Below, piece after piece: positions 1 to 8,445 of a stretch of 64,000 bases of DNA. The stretch lies in assembly GCF_042684505.1 (NCBI RefSeq), contig NZ_JBHULT010000005.1:62001-126000 (forward strand). The letters are read 5' to 3'. The DNA comes from Salinimicrobium flavum. Lineage in GTDB: Bacteria; Bacteroidota; Bacteroidia; Flavobacteriales; Flavobacteriaceae. The notes under the pieces are model-generated. The model was given only the letters and a program-made list of their open reading frames with translations, did no database searches and was not told the DNA's origin. Made by a program: the position numbers and the translations under genes. Numbering within the stretch: position 1 is the stretch's first letter; the number at the start of each line of letters is the position of its first letter.

Positions 1-1066
1 CCTTATGCGTTTCCGCGATCTGGATCGTATTTTCTACGGAAAAAGGAATTTCTGAAACCTCCAGGTTTTCGGAATTGATCTTTTTGATCTTGCCTTCGCT
101 CCAGATGACGATGTCTTTGTTGTTTGGCATCCAGCTGAAACCGGGATACACACCAAAGATCGCCCATGCCTCCTGTTGATCTTTGCTCAGCTCATCATAC
201 ACCGGCCATTCTTCGCCTGTGTTTAGATCGTGCAGGTAAAGCACAGATTTTGTGCGCACACGCTTCACGAAAGCCAGTTTATCGCCTTCCGGAGAGATCT
301 GCGGCCTTGCAGCCCCGCCGGGACCACCGGTTACGGTGATGGTTTCACCCGTTTGCAGATCGTAACGTTTGATCACGTAGATCTGCTTGTTGGGATCTTT
401 GTTATACTGAAAAGCTCCCCCCGGGTACATGTCTTCGCTGTAATATAAATAGCGGCCATCAGGCGAAATGGTGGGCTCGTTAACGTCCTGCTGATCATTC
501 TTTCTCTCGGTGAGCTGCAGCCCGGCTTTTCCTGCCAGGTGGTACTGCCACATTTCACCGGCTCCAAGGGACCGGCCCGAAGTGAAGTGTTTACGGGCGA
601 TGATGGAATTTCCATCTGGAGTCCATTCTGCATTGTTAAGCAGCCTGAATTTCTCTTCGGTGATCTGTTTGGCATCGCTGCCGTCCAGATCCATCACCCA
701 AATGTTGTCTCCTCCGCCGGCGTCGCTGGTGAAGGCGATCCTTTTCCCGTCGGGGCTAAAGCGCGGCTGTACGTCGTATGCCATTCCGTTGGTAAGCGAA
801 GTGGCTTTCCCGCCGCTTACGGACATGATATAGATATCTCCCAGCAGGTCGAAAACGATCTGTTTCCCGTCGGGGCTTACGTCCAGGTTCATCCAGGTAC
901 CTTCGGTGGTGTTAAGGGGCACCTCCTTGATGTTCCAGTCAGCAGTATAGGGATCATTAACATCCCACTTTTTTTCTTCTTCTTTCTTTTCTTTTTCTTC
1001 CTCCTGTGCGAACAGAACGGGGGCAGTCATTAGCAGCACTAATGCCAACAGGTTTTTATAGGCCAT
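1..1066 (-). CDS. TolB-like beta-propeller / amidohydrolase family protein, 3' part cut by window edge
   Basis: About 355 N-terminal residues are visible; the gene runs off the left edge with no stop. It starts with a signal peptide (ATG at 1066, hydrophobic stretch ending LFAQ), then a short Glu/Lys-rich linker, then repeated SPDGK-type blades (for example SPDGKQIVFD and SPDGKRIAFTSD) typical of TolB/WD40-like propellers. In Bacteroidota, exported proteins with this acidic linker and propeller usually carry a C-terminal imidazolonepropionase-like amidohydrolase domain and total about 1,100 residues; that half would lie outside the window, so this part is inference. A peptidase S9/S41 relative is the main alternative. 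Likely periplasmic. Confidence 0.75.
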   Translation of the reverse strand, partial: MAYKNLLALVLLMTAPVLFAQEEEKEKKEEEKKWDVNDPYTADWNIKEVPLNTTEGTWMNLDVSPDGKQIVFDLLGDIYIMSVSGGKATSLTNGMAYDVQPRFSPDGKRIAFTSDAGGGDNIWVMDLDGSDAKQITEEKFRLLNNAEWTPDGNSIIARKHFTSGRSLGAGEMWQYHLAGKAGLQLTERKNDQQDVNEPTISPDGRYLYYSEDMYPGGAFQYNKDPNKQIYVIKRYDLQTGETITVTGGPGGAARPQISPEGDKLAFVKRVRTKSVLYLHDLNTGEEWPVYDELSKDQQEAWAIFGVYPGFSWMPNNKDIVIWSEGKIKKINSENLEVSEIPFSVENTIQIAETHK

Positions 1067-1483
1067 AAATTCAATTGAGTTAAAATTTTAAGAGCGCTAA
1101 ATATAAGGGATTTTTCGGGGAATAGGATAGGGCTTCCGAAGGGATGGATCTGGTAAATTTATGAATGAATGGGGGTAACCTATTTCCGCAGCAATTTACA
1201 GGAGAAATTTTTTACGATGGTGCCTCATTTTTTTCTCAAATTTTAAGAAAATTTTATAATTTAGTTTCTACGCTGCACATCCCTTTATACCCTACAAAAA
1301 ATCGGTTGAGCTGCTAAGTAACAACCGTTTCTTCGATGATTTTAATAGTTGCGCCTGTCGGTGTTTTCAATCCTGGTTGAATCAACTTCGGGATTAAAAA
1401 ACTGCGGTTCTGTTTTTTCAGAATATACAGGGAACCTGCACTATTACAATTGCCGAATACCTTAAAATAACGATCAATTAAAT
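1067..1483. other. intergenic spacer between divergent genes
   Basis: A 417-bp AT-rich spacer between the left-edge minus-strand gene and the plus-strand gene at 1484. It should hold both promoters. A weak TATATTTA box on the minus strand lies about 30 bp before the amidohydrolase start. I see no RNA gene, hairpin array or convincing ORF. Confidence 0.5.
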
Positions 1484-1912
1484 ATGAAAAAAGACCAATC
1501 AAAAAAAGGAACCTTAGTCGGATTCGGGGTGGGAGCAATATTCTTTGCTCTATTCTTTTTCGGAGCCCAACAATTTTTTAAACCAGACCTGGAATCAGAA
1601 CTAAAGGAAGTTGCATTGGAATTAAACAAACAAACCCCTATGCAGATCGACCAGTATATAAGACTGGATAGTGCTGCCTCAAAAGGAAAAACGAACCTTA
1701 TTTACTACTACACCTTATTTGACATGGAAAGATCTGAAGTGAATTTGGATACCGTCAACAAGTACATAAGACCGGCTGTGGTCGAAAATGTCAAAAACAG
1801 TCCTGACCTCAAAATCTTTCGGGATAACAATATTACGCTGGACTATAAATACTACGATAAGTACAGCGAGTTTGTCACGGAAATTTCTGTAACGCCCGAA
1901 TTATATAAATGA
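1484..1912 (+). CDS. hypothetical membrane-anchored protein, 142 aa
   Basis: I do not recognise the family. The protein has a short Lys-rich N-terminus (KKDQSKKG) followed by one hydrophobic segment at about residues 10-28 (FGVGAIFFALFFFGAQ), so it probably sits in the inner membrane with a periplasmic domain of about 110 residues. That domain is charged and Tyr/Asp-rich with alternating helix-like and strand-like stretches and no catalytic motif I can name. The gene stands 44 bp ahead of the outer-membrane barrel gene in the same direction, and could share its transcript. Start chosen at the only suitable ATG. Confidence 0.6.
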   Translation: MKKDQSKKGTLVGFGVGAIFFALFFFGAQQFFKPDLESELKEVALELNKQTPMQIDQYIRLDSAASKGKTNLIYYYTLFDMERSEVNLDTVNKYIRPAVVENVKNSPDLKIFRDNNITLDYKYYDKYSEFVTEISVTPELYK

Positions 1913-1955
1913 AGTCAAATATCAACAACAAAGTTCACATTGAATTTTCCCCATT

Positions 1956-2516
1956 ATGAAAAGGACACTTACATTAATTTTGATCTTTTTAGGCTCAGTC
2001 GGGGTTCAGGCCCAGAATAAAGAAAAAGCCATCGATGTTTCAATAGGTTTCGGGCTAAGTGCACCTTATGAAGAAGTAGATTATTACGGCAGGGGATTTT
2101 ATGCACAGGGAGAATACGTGCTAAGCCTGAACAAGTGGATCGACCTTCGACCATATGCAGGTGTGGTCCTTACCAGGATGAGTGAAAGGGATCCTTTGAT
2201 CAACCCTGAAAACCATACATCAACTGCAAATGCCTTTCTCTTTGGAGGAAAAACACGGCTTACTGCGCCTATTCCCTGGGTAGCACCCTACCTGGAAGTG
2301 GGAGTCGGAGGGTCTGCCGGATCTTTTGAAACCGTTACCCTATATACAGATATAAAAGACAGCGGACTTTTTGTACATATCCCTTTTTCCCTGGGAATAG
2401 AACTGGGACCCAGTCACAATGTTAATTTGGAGTTTACCTACTATTATCACAACAGTGTTGAACAATTCGCCGGTGCAGCTGCAGTGGGACTTTCCTTTCC
2501 TGTTGGAATAAATTGA
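1956..2516 (+). CDS. small outer-membrane beta-barrel protein, copy A
   Basis: 186 residues with a clear signal peptide (LTLILIFLGSVGVQAQ, cleavage near residue 20) and alternating aromatic strands ending in a hydrophobic terminal strand (AAVGLSFPVGIN), as in small OmpA/OmpW-like barrels. It is a close paralogue of the product of 3246..3809: the two share the AIDVSIGxGLSxPYEEV start, the FYAQGEYVL strand, the FLFGGKxR strand and the PWxAPYLE block. The gene lies 19 bp before a lipoprotein gene, so the two may be cotranscribed. Substrate and function are unknown; a structural or small-molecule barrel is likely. Confidence 0.7.
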   Translation: MKRTLTLILIFLGSVGVQAQNKEKAIDVSIGFGLSAPYEEVDYYGRGFYAQGEYVLSLNKWIDLRPYAGVVLTRMSERDPLINPENHTSTANAFLFGGKTRLTAPIPWVAPYLEVGVGGSAGSFETVTLYTDIKDSGLFVHIPFSLGIELGPSHNVNLEFTYYYHNSVEQFAGAAAVGLSFPVGIN

Positions 2517-2534
2517 CCGTAAAAAAAACTAAAA

Positions 2535-3047
2535 ATGAAGAGAATCTTTTTCCTGTTAATGATCTTGTTTTTATCGGGTTGTGCAGGAACAGTTCAAACC
2601 GCCCGATATCAAAGTCCGGCGAATCCCGAATTCAGGAAAGCTTATATCATTTCCACAGAGAATTCTCAATACATACATTTCAAATTCGGAAAAATCACTC
2701 CTTTTGGATACCTCCCGCCTGAAGATGATCCCGCTGAAGAGAGCGAAGTGATTGGCAATACAGATGAAGTGATCAAGCAGGAACTGGAAAAACACGGGAT
2801 CCGGTCGGTAATTGGAAAAAAGGGAGATGTACCCGAAGGTTTTGATTTCATAGTACAATACAGTGATACCTGGAGATGGGATTTCAAGAAGATCCTGGAC
2901 AAGCTGGAAATTGCCTTCATATCTCCCGATGGGGAGAATTTGATAGCGAAATCCACCTTCAACATTTATAAGAATAAGGAACTGCATAATTTCCCCTCTC
3001 CGGAAAAAGAAGTTCCAAAGATGATCAGGGAATTGTTGAATAAATAA
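2535..3047 (+). CDS. small lipoprotein, DUF4136-like
   Basis: 170 residues with a textbook lipoprotein signal: KRIFFLLMILFLSGC, lipidated Cys near residue 16. The mature domain has the look of the DUF4136-type lipoproteins: alternating strands, a DFIVQYSDTW segment, a late DKLEIAFISPDG segment and a terminal helix. Assignment to that family is from overall feel, not a diagnostic motif. It sits between two paralogous barrel genes (1956 and 3246), which suggests a joint role at the outer membrane. An alternative reading frame begins earlier at 2513 but lacks a signal sequence and is a shadow. Confidence 0.6.
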   Translation: MKRIFFLLMILFLSGCAGTVQTARYQSPANPEFRKAYIISTENSQYIHFKFGKITPFGYLPPEDDPAEESEVIGNTDEVIKQELEKHGIRSVIGKKGDVPEGFDFIVQYSDTWRWDFKKILDKLEIAFISPDGENLIAKSTFNIYKNKELHNFPSPEKEVPKMIRELLNK

Positions 3048-3245
3048 GCCTTTTTTTTTCTACTATACACAATTTTCAATTACGGGCAGCCCTTGATTTT
3101 TTTATACTGCGGAAAGGGTTTGTTCTTGTTAATTTTCCTGAAGTAATTAAAAAAATAAGAAAATTTCATATTTTCGGGCTATAGTTGCTCCATCTCCCCT
3201 TCCCCCAAAAGCCTGTGAGCTGCTGAAATAATCGTTTTCACCATC

Positions 3246-3809
3246 ATGAAAAATACTCTCCTGATATTACTTGCCATTTTTGGTTTAACCCGGGTGCAGG
3301 CACAATTCATTTCAGAAGAAGCTATCGATGTTTCTATAGGTTATGGATTGAGTGTACCCTATGAGGAAGTGGGTTTCTACGGCTCAGGATTTTATGCGCA
3401 GGGTGAATATGTACTTGGTATTAATGAATGGGTCGATCTTAGACCATACGCGGGGTATATAGGGACAAAGATGAATGAAAATTTTGGCGGATCTATTAAA
3501 CCGGAGGATAAAGCAACTGTTAACGCCTTTCTTTTTGGTGGTAAAGCCAGGTTTACTCTTCCTGTTCCCTGGATTGCACCTTACCTGGAATTAGGAATAG
3601 GGGGTTCCTTTGGATCCTTTGAAACTGTAACTGATAATATGAAGTTTGAAGAGAGCGGGGCTTTTCTACACATTCCTTTCTCTATAGGGCTGGCACTGGG
3701 CCGTAGCCACAATGTGAGCATTGAGTTAACCTGGTATTTTCATACCAGCCCGGAACAATACGCGGGAGTTGCGGCAATTGGAATTGCATTTCCTGTAGGT
3801 TATTATTAA
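3246..3809 (+). CDS. small outer-membrane beta-barrel protein, copy B
   Basis: 187 residues with signal peptide (LLILLAIFGLTRVQAQ) and the same barrel plan as the product of 1956..2516, including the PWIAPYLELGIGGSFGSFETV block and a hydrophobic C-terminal strand. The two copies flank a lipoprotein gene, so a local duplication is the simplest history. The residues differ mostly in loops, so the copies have had time to diverge. A 198-bp spacer with a poly-T run separates it from the lipoprotein, so it probably has its own promoter. Function unknown. Confidence 0.7.
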   Translation: MKNTLLILLAIFGLTRVQAQFISEEAIDVSIGYGLSVPYEEVGFYGSGFYAQGEYVLGINEWVDLRPYAGYIGTKMNENFGGSIKPEDKATVNAFLFGGKARFTLPVPWIAPYLELGIGGSFGSFETVTDNMKFEESGAFLHIPFSIGLALGRSHNVSIELTWYFHTSPEQYAGVAAIGIAFPVGYY

Positions 3810-4429
3810 TTGATTTCTGGTTGATTAATCAAGTGAATACAATTCTCTTTCCAGTTTTTAAATAGAACAGCAGAAGAAGTTAACATAGGAATTATAATAA
3901 ATTAGGTTCTTCTTCAAGAAAACCGCTATTCACCTTGTAACCATAAAAATTTTTTGTAAACAAACCTTCGTTGTAGGAAATTTATGTTATTTTTAACAAA
4001 TCCCTACCTTTTAATTATTTTCTGGAGTTTTGAACTTTTAATGATCAAGCTAGAAAATTGGGCGCAATAAATAAATTCCAGCTTTTGGATTACCATCAGA
4101 TTCAAACTTCATTGATTATGAACGACTGGAGGAGATCATGGAAACTATATCAACGGAAACTGGAGCCCCATCAGCAATGAATCGTATAATCTCACCGAAC
4201 GCTATATTTCTCAACAGATGAACAAACAGGAGGTAAAGAAGCTGTACTATGCTTCTATGAAACGACAGCAGGAAAAATAGCACTGGCCGAAATTTATGCC
4301 GTTCCCAGAATCAGGGAAAAATTCATTCGGATTCTGAAGATCTTGATGGAGCGGAAGAAAAGAATAGTTTTTTTAAACACAATTAATGAAAGGAGCACTC
4401 CTATAGTATTAGGAATTAATTCATAATCT
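3810..4429. other. long spacer with probable gene debris
   Basis: A 620-bp AT-rich interval with no intact gene. The first 300 bp look purely intergenic. The second half contains coherent but short protein-like frames (see the remnant at 4122..4280 and acidic or Lys-rich frames up to about 4375), interrupted by stops and frame changes, as expected of a decayed gene. I cannot name the ancestor. Confidence 0.4.
4122..4280 (+). pseudogene. possible decayed gene fragment
   Basis: A 53-codon open stretch bounded by TGA at 4119 and TAG at 4278 reads like real protein (GNYINGNWSPISNES, then NLTERYISQQMNKQEVKKL). It has no start codon, and further protein-like sequence continues in other frames until about 4375. 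This suggests a frameshifted remnant rather than a working gene. No family recognised; it could also be chance. Confidence 0.3.
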
Positions 4430-5812
4430 ATGAAAGAAAGAATATTATCGAACCATGAAATTGCCAAGCTTGCAAACAGGGATGAGAGCCATTTTTATGA
4501 TAACAAAGCATTTAAATTAAAAGGAGATAAGATTCAAAAAATAGCGGTAGCCTTTGCGAACGCAGACGGTGGGGAATTTATTATTGGAATTAAAGATAAA
4601 AAAGAGGAGAAAGACCCTATAAAGCGATGGCAAGGGATTGAAGACATAGAGGCTTTTAATCACGTGTTCCAAAATCTGACACAACTAACTCCGACAATTC
4701 CGCATAGTTATGAGTTTTTAAAAGATCAACTTGGAAAATATGCCCTTAGAATTACTATAGAAAAGAGTGAAGCCGTGCATAAAACAGCGAACAATACGGT
4801 TTATATAAGGAAATCAGCTCAATCTCTTCCAATAAAGGATCCAACTCAAATCCAAGCCTTGTCATACGCAAAGGGAGAATCATCTTACGAGGACACGATT
4901 GTCAACTCTGCATTTGCTGAGGATATTTTTGAATCTCAAGAGATCATCAAATTTCTCGATGACTATTCACCACAATCTGATCCTATTGGCTTCACCGTAA
5001 ACCAAAATTTGGTCGATAGAAAATCTTATGATCCTCGAACAGCAGGGATTTTGTTATTTAGCGATAATCCTATACCCCTATTACCAAAGAGATGTGGTAT
5101 TAAAATAAACAGATATGAAACATCGGAAGAAATTCCTGAGCGTGAACATCTTAAAGATCAGTATTCGATCGAAGGGTGTTTAAATGAACAAATCAAGAAA
5201 TCATCTGAAATTATTACTAGGATAATGGAATCAGTTCAAATAATGGGGGCGAAAGGTTTGGAGAAAGTTAAATATCCTCCAGAGACAATTTGGGAAATTT
5301 TGGTTAATGCTGTAATCCACAGAGACTATTCAATATCGGATGACATACAAGTCTTAATATTTAACAACAGAATTGAGATCAAAAGTCCGGGCAAATTACC
5401 AGGCTACGTAACTATTGATAATATTTTGGACGCTCGATTTTCGCGCAATTCTAAACTTGTCCGTGTTTTGAATAAGTATAAAAATCCGGCTAATAAAGAT
5501 ATGGGGGAAGGTTTGAATACTGCTTTTCAAAGAATGGAAGAATTTCGTTTGGAACCACCAAAAATTGTGGAGGATGGAAATTATATAAAGGTAATTATCG
5601 CTCATACATCTTTAGCATCACCTGAAGAGAGAATAATGGAATTTTTACAGATAAATGAAAAAATAAAAAACAGACAAGCAAGGGAAATAACAGGAGTAAA
5701 ATCAGAAAATGTAATGAAAAGACATTTTTATGATCTTAGAGACAAGGGTCTAATAGAACCAGTAATGAGTAAAACGGGAAACAAAATTGTTGCTTGGAAA
5801 AAGAAAATATAG
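4430..5812 (+). CDS. AlbA_2 (Schlafen-like) DNA-binding domain / RecG-like ATP-binding protein
   Basis: 460 residues. The N-terminal about 20-150 matches the AlbA_2 fold: the conserved AFANADGGEFIIGI motif is at about 40-55, followed by the strand TVYIRKSAQS. The middle to C-terminal part carries the HATPase_c_4-like signature ETIWEILVNAVIHRDYS and NRIEIKSPGKLPG, and the protein ends in a winged-helix-like domain (NRQAREITGVKSENV). Such proteins are annotated as RecG-like transcriptional regulators or ATP-binding proteins, and some AlbA_2/Schlafen relatives act in phage defence. AT-rich compared with flanking genes and followed by a GIY-YIG nuclease gene 66 bp downstream, so a two-gene mobile or defence module is plausible. 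Its real activity is unproven. Confidence 0.8.
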   Translation: MKERILSNHEIAKLANRDESHFYDNKAFKLKGDKIQKIAVAFANADGGEFIIGIKDKKEEKDPIKRWQGIEDIEAFNHVFQNLTQLTPTIPHSYEFLKDQLGKYALRITIEKSEAVHKTANNTVYIRKSAQSLPIKDPTQIQALSYAKGESSYEDTIVNSAFAEDIFESQEIIKFLDDYSPQSDPIGFTVNQNLVDRKSYDPRTAGILLFSDNPIPLLPKRCGIKINRYETSEEIPEREHLKDQYSIEGCLNEQIKKSSEIITRIMESVQIMGAKGLEKVKYPPETIWEILVNAVIHRDYSISDDIQVLIFNNRIEIKSPGKLPGYVTIDNILDARFSRNSKLVRVLNKYKNPANKDMGEGLNTAFQRMEEFRLEPPKIVEDGNYIKVIIAHTSLASPEERIMEFLQINEKIKNRQAREITGVKSENVMKRHFYDLRDKGLIEPVMSKTGNKIVAWKKKI

Positions 5813-5878
5813 ACAGGTATTTCGAAAACTATTCTTTTTTCTAACATATAACAATCGGTTTAAAAGCATTAGCAATTC

Positions 5879-6742
5879 ATGAAAAATTTCGGGAAAACAA
5901 TTAAGATCTTTTTGGTAGACGGGGAACCTAATGGTAGAATGACGTGCGAATTATCCAACTGGACCGGGAAAGCATTAAAGATCCCAAGAAAGAAGATAAA
6001 AGAGTCCTCAGATCGACCGGAGTTGGAAAATACTGGAATCTATATTTTATTTGGAAAATCTGACAAATCAGAAAATAAAGAGCTGGCCTACATAGGCGAA
6101 GCAGAAGGAATTTACAGAAGACTTAATGAACATTTATCGAAAAAAGACTTCTGGAATGAGGCCTTAATCTTTGTGAGCAAGGATGAAAACCTTAACAAAG
6201 CGCACATTAAATATTTAGAAAGTAGACTACACGAGATTGCCGTAAAAGTTAATCGGTATGATTTGGAAAATGGCAATGTGCCCCCGCGATCTACCATTTC
6301 AGAATCTGACAAGGCAGAGATGGAAGAGTATCTGGAAAATATTAAACTGTTGGTGAATGCTCTGGGTTATAAAATATTTGAAGAGCTCAGAAAGCACCAA
6401 ACCTTTGAAGAGGAGGTAAGAAATACTTTTTACATTAATGCAGCAAGAGGTGCCAACTCCAAAGGTCAATTGACTAACGAAGGATTTGTGGTTCTAAAAG
6501 ATTCAGAAATAGCCAATTCTCTGACAAACTCCTTCCCGGAGAATTGGATCAAAATGAGACAAAGTTTGATTGACGACCGAATAATAGTTGAGGTTAATGG
6601 GAAATTAGTATTCAGGGAAGATTATTTATTTTCTAGTCCGTCGGCAGCAGCGGCTATTGTAATGGGAAGAAGTGCCAATGGATTGACAGAATGGAAACAT
6701 AAGGATGGTAGAATCCTTAAAACCGTAGAATCAAACAATTAA
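5879..6742 (+). CDS. GIY-YIG nuclease with C-terminal DUF4357
   Basis: 287 residues. The nuclease core shows G-I-Y at 53-55, Y-I-G at 71-73, Arg80 and the metal-binding Glu at about 114 (KYLESRLHE), so all catalytic elements look present. The C-terminal part (about 225-275) has the DUF4357 pattern with the SPSAAAAIVMGRSANG block. GIY-YIG/DUF4357 proteins are usually found near restriction-modification or other mobile loci. It follows the AlbA_2/ATPase gene in the same direction, and both are AT-rich, so I infer they act together. No methyltransferase or target-recognition gene is seen nearby. Confidence 0.85.
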   Translation: MKNFGKTIKIFLVDGEPNGRMTCELSNWTGKALKIPRKKIKESSDRPELENTGIYILFGKSDKSENKELAYIGEAEGIYRRLNEHLSKKDFWNEALIFVSKDENLNKAHIKYLESRLHEIAVKVNRYDLENGNVPPRSTISESDKAEMEEYLENIKLLVNALGYKIFEELRKHQTFEEEVRNTFYINAARGANSKGQLTNEGFVVLKDSEIANSLTNSFPENWIKMRQSLIDDRIIVEVNGKLVFREDYLFSSPSAAAAIVMGRSANGLTEWKHKDGRILKTVESNN

Positions 6743-6838
6743 TATAATTCCTTCTAAATATGACACCGGACTCCGCAAAGTCTCCTGACTTTGTGCCTGC
6801 TTCTGTCAAAACGTTTAAAAAACAACTCCTTTCTAAAA

Positions 6839-7528
6839 ATGAAAAAAATCTTATCCTTTCTGTGTTTATGCCTGCTTTGCATTAGCTGCGTTGATGAAAT
6901 TCAACGGCCCATTGCTTCGGGAACACCTGAAGAGAACAACAGCGAAAACCTTTTGATTGCCAATCTTCCGGTACATATTGACAGTACCAATTACCTCATT
7001 CACCCGGTGGGGCAAATTGAGGTAAGGGAACGAGGGTACTTCGGTTCAAGTAGCGGTAGTTCGGGTAGCACGTCTGTGGGAGATGAGATCTACGGGAATT
7101 TCACCAACCTGAGATTCCAGGAGCTTAATTCAGAAGAATTCACCGGGCTTACAGATCAGGACGTGAGGATCCTGTCGGTTGAATTCCTTCGGGAGATCTT
7201 CGACAATACCGGCAAGCAGTTGCTTCTTTACAAAATTGTTGACATAGACACGAATGCAGACGGGAAGTTGAATTCCAATGATCATACAGCCCTGTACATA
7301 AGCGGGATCAATGGTAGTGACCTTAGAAAGATTAGTCCGGCAGACCAGGTGCTGCAGGAATACAATGTACTTCAGGCAATGAACCGCCTGTACTTTAGAA
7401 GCACAGAGGATAGAAATGCTAATGACAGGTTCGATCCCGGTGGAAAGCCATACTACTTTTATGTCGACCTTGCTTCCGAAGCATTAAAGGTCACAGAATA
7501 CTTTCCGTTAGAAAACCGGAAGAAATAA
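6839..7528 (+). CDS. lipoprotein with EF-hand-like Ca-binding loop
   Basis: 229 residues from the ATG at 6839; an upstream in-frame ATG at 6791 would put 16 residues before the signal and is disfavoured. Lipoprotein signal ILSFLCLCLLCISC, lipidated Cys near 17. A low-complexity Gly/Ser stretch (SSSGSSGSTS) precedes the folded domain. The loop DTNADGKLNSND matches an EF-hand/dockerin-type calcium site. The last about 28 codons are duplicated 2.4 kb downstream at 9962..10058. Function unknown; convergent with the DUF6448 gene, whose stop lies one base beyond. Confidence 0.65.
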   Translation: MKKILSFLCLCLLCISCVDEIQRPIASGTPEENNSENLLIANLPVHIDSTNYLIHPVGQIEVRERGYFGSSSGSSGSTSVGDEIYGNFTNLRFQELNSEEFTGLTDQDVRILSVEFLREIFDNTGKQLLLYKIVDIDTNADGKLNSNDHTALYISGINGSDLRKISPADQVLQEYNVLQAMNRLYFRSTEDRNANDRFDPGGKPYYFYVDLASEALKVTEYFPLENRKK

Positions 7529-7529
7529 G

Positions 7530-8153
7530 CTAATGTGAATCTACTCCATGGGGAGGTCCTGCCTGGATGGTTTGATATAGTTTATGGATATAGACAATGT
7601 ACTTAACATAGTTATCCACCCACTCCCGGCCCGCGGCAATATTCTCTTCCTTATTTCCTGCTGCAGCTCTTGTCTTTTCAAACCAGTTCAAACTTTCCTT
7701 CTCCAGGGCACTGCACAGCAGCTCTTTTACCGGCTCAAAATCACCTGTTTCCAGCGCTTTTTCTGCCGCTTCTATGTCGGGAGGATTGGGACTGGCGGGC
7801 TTCAGCCCATCAAAAGGCATTCCTTCTGCAGCACGGTGCAGTCGTACCGCCGTTTCCATAAAGTACCTTTGGGCCAGCTCAGCAGAATTTCCGCCGTTCT
7901 TGTAAACTTCCAGGCTTTGCTGATATTTTTCCCGAAGCTCCTGCTCCTGTTCTTCGCCCACCCAGATAAGGATCTTATCCATATTTCCGGTTTTTAAAGC
8001 CTCTTTTGCAGCCATTGCCACCGGCCCGTTTTCCCTGTCGCAGTGAGCCAGGGCATCTGAACTCCACAACAACAGAAAAATTATCAATAAACGGGAAACA
8101 TTTCCTACTTGTAAAAAATGATTTTTTCTCAATTTTTTGACAGCGCTCATCAC
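7530..8153 (-). CDS. DUF6448-like periplasmic protein
   Basis: 207 residues with an N-terminal signal (LLIIFLLLWSSDALA) and a mature part beginning HCDRENGPVAMAAKEAL, the hallmark start I associate with DUF6448. It continues with helix-rich repeats, two of which are similar to each other (AAKEALKTGNMDK and AAEKALETGDFEP). No catalytic motif is evident. An unusually long positively charged segment precedes the hydrophobic core, so the true start could be the second Met or an internal one. Convergent with the lipoprotein gene at 6839, so no obvious operon partner. Confidence 0.7.
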   Translation of the reverse strand: MMSAVKKLRKNHFLQVGNVSRLLIIFLLLWSSDALAHCDRENGPVAMAAKEALKTGNMDKILIWVGEEQEQELREKYQQSLEVYKNGGNSAELAQRYFMETAVRLHRAAEGMPFDGLKPASPNPPDIEAAEKALETGDFEPVKELLCSALEKESLNWFEKTRAAAGNKEENIAAGREWVDNYVKYIVYIHKLYQTIQAGPPHGVDSH

Positions 8154-8445
8154 AGTAATTTTTTAAAGGTTAACTGAAATATTATATCCAAAAATTACTC
8201 ATTCAGTAGATTTAAAACGATGAGAAATGTCAGGTCATGAAAAAAGATCGGTAAAAGGATTGTGCTCTTTGACTTTTAAAATCCTCCTTGTAATGGACTT
8301 TCCTGTAGGAAAATTATAGTACTTTTATTACTCCTACCCTGAGGCCTGGAAACTGCCGGTGAAGTTGTAGAAAATGCCATTGTTCATGTTTGCTAACCTC
8401 AGTTAAAACCAGAGAACCAAATTTATTCTTTTAGGCAAAACTACT

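Noticed and set aside
539..1033. 164-codon plus-strand frame
   Set aside because: Antisense to the left-edge TolB-like gene, which has clear propeller repeats.
6791..6838. Upstream ATG of the EF-hand-like lipoprotein
   Set aside because: Adds 16 residues before the lipoprotein signal; ATG 6839 gives a normal signal.
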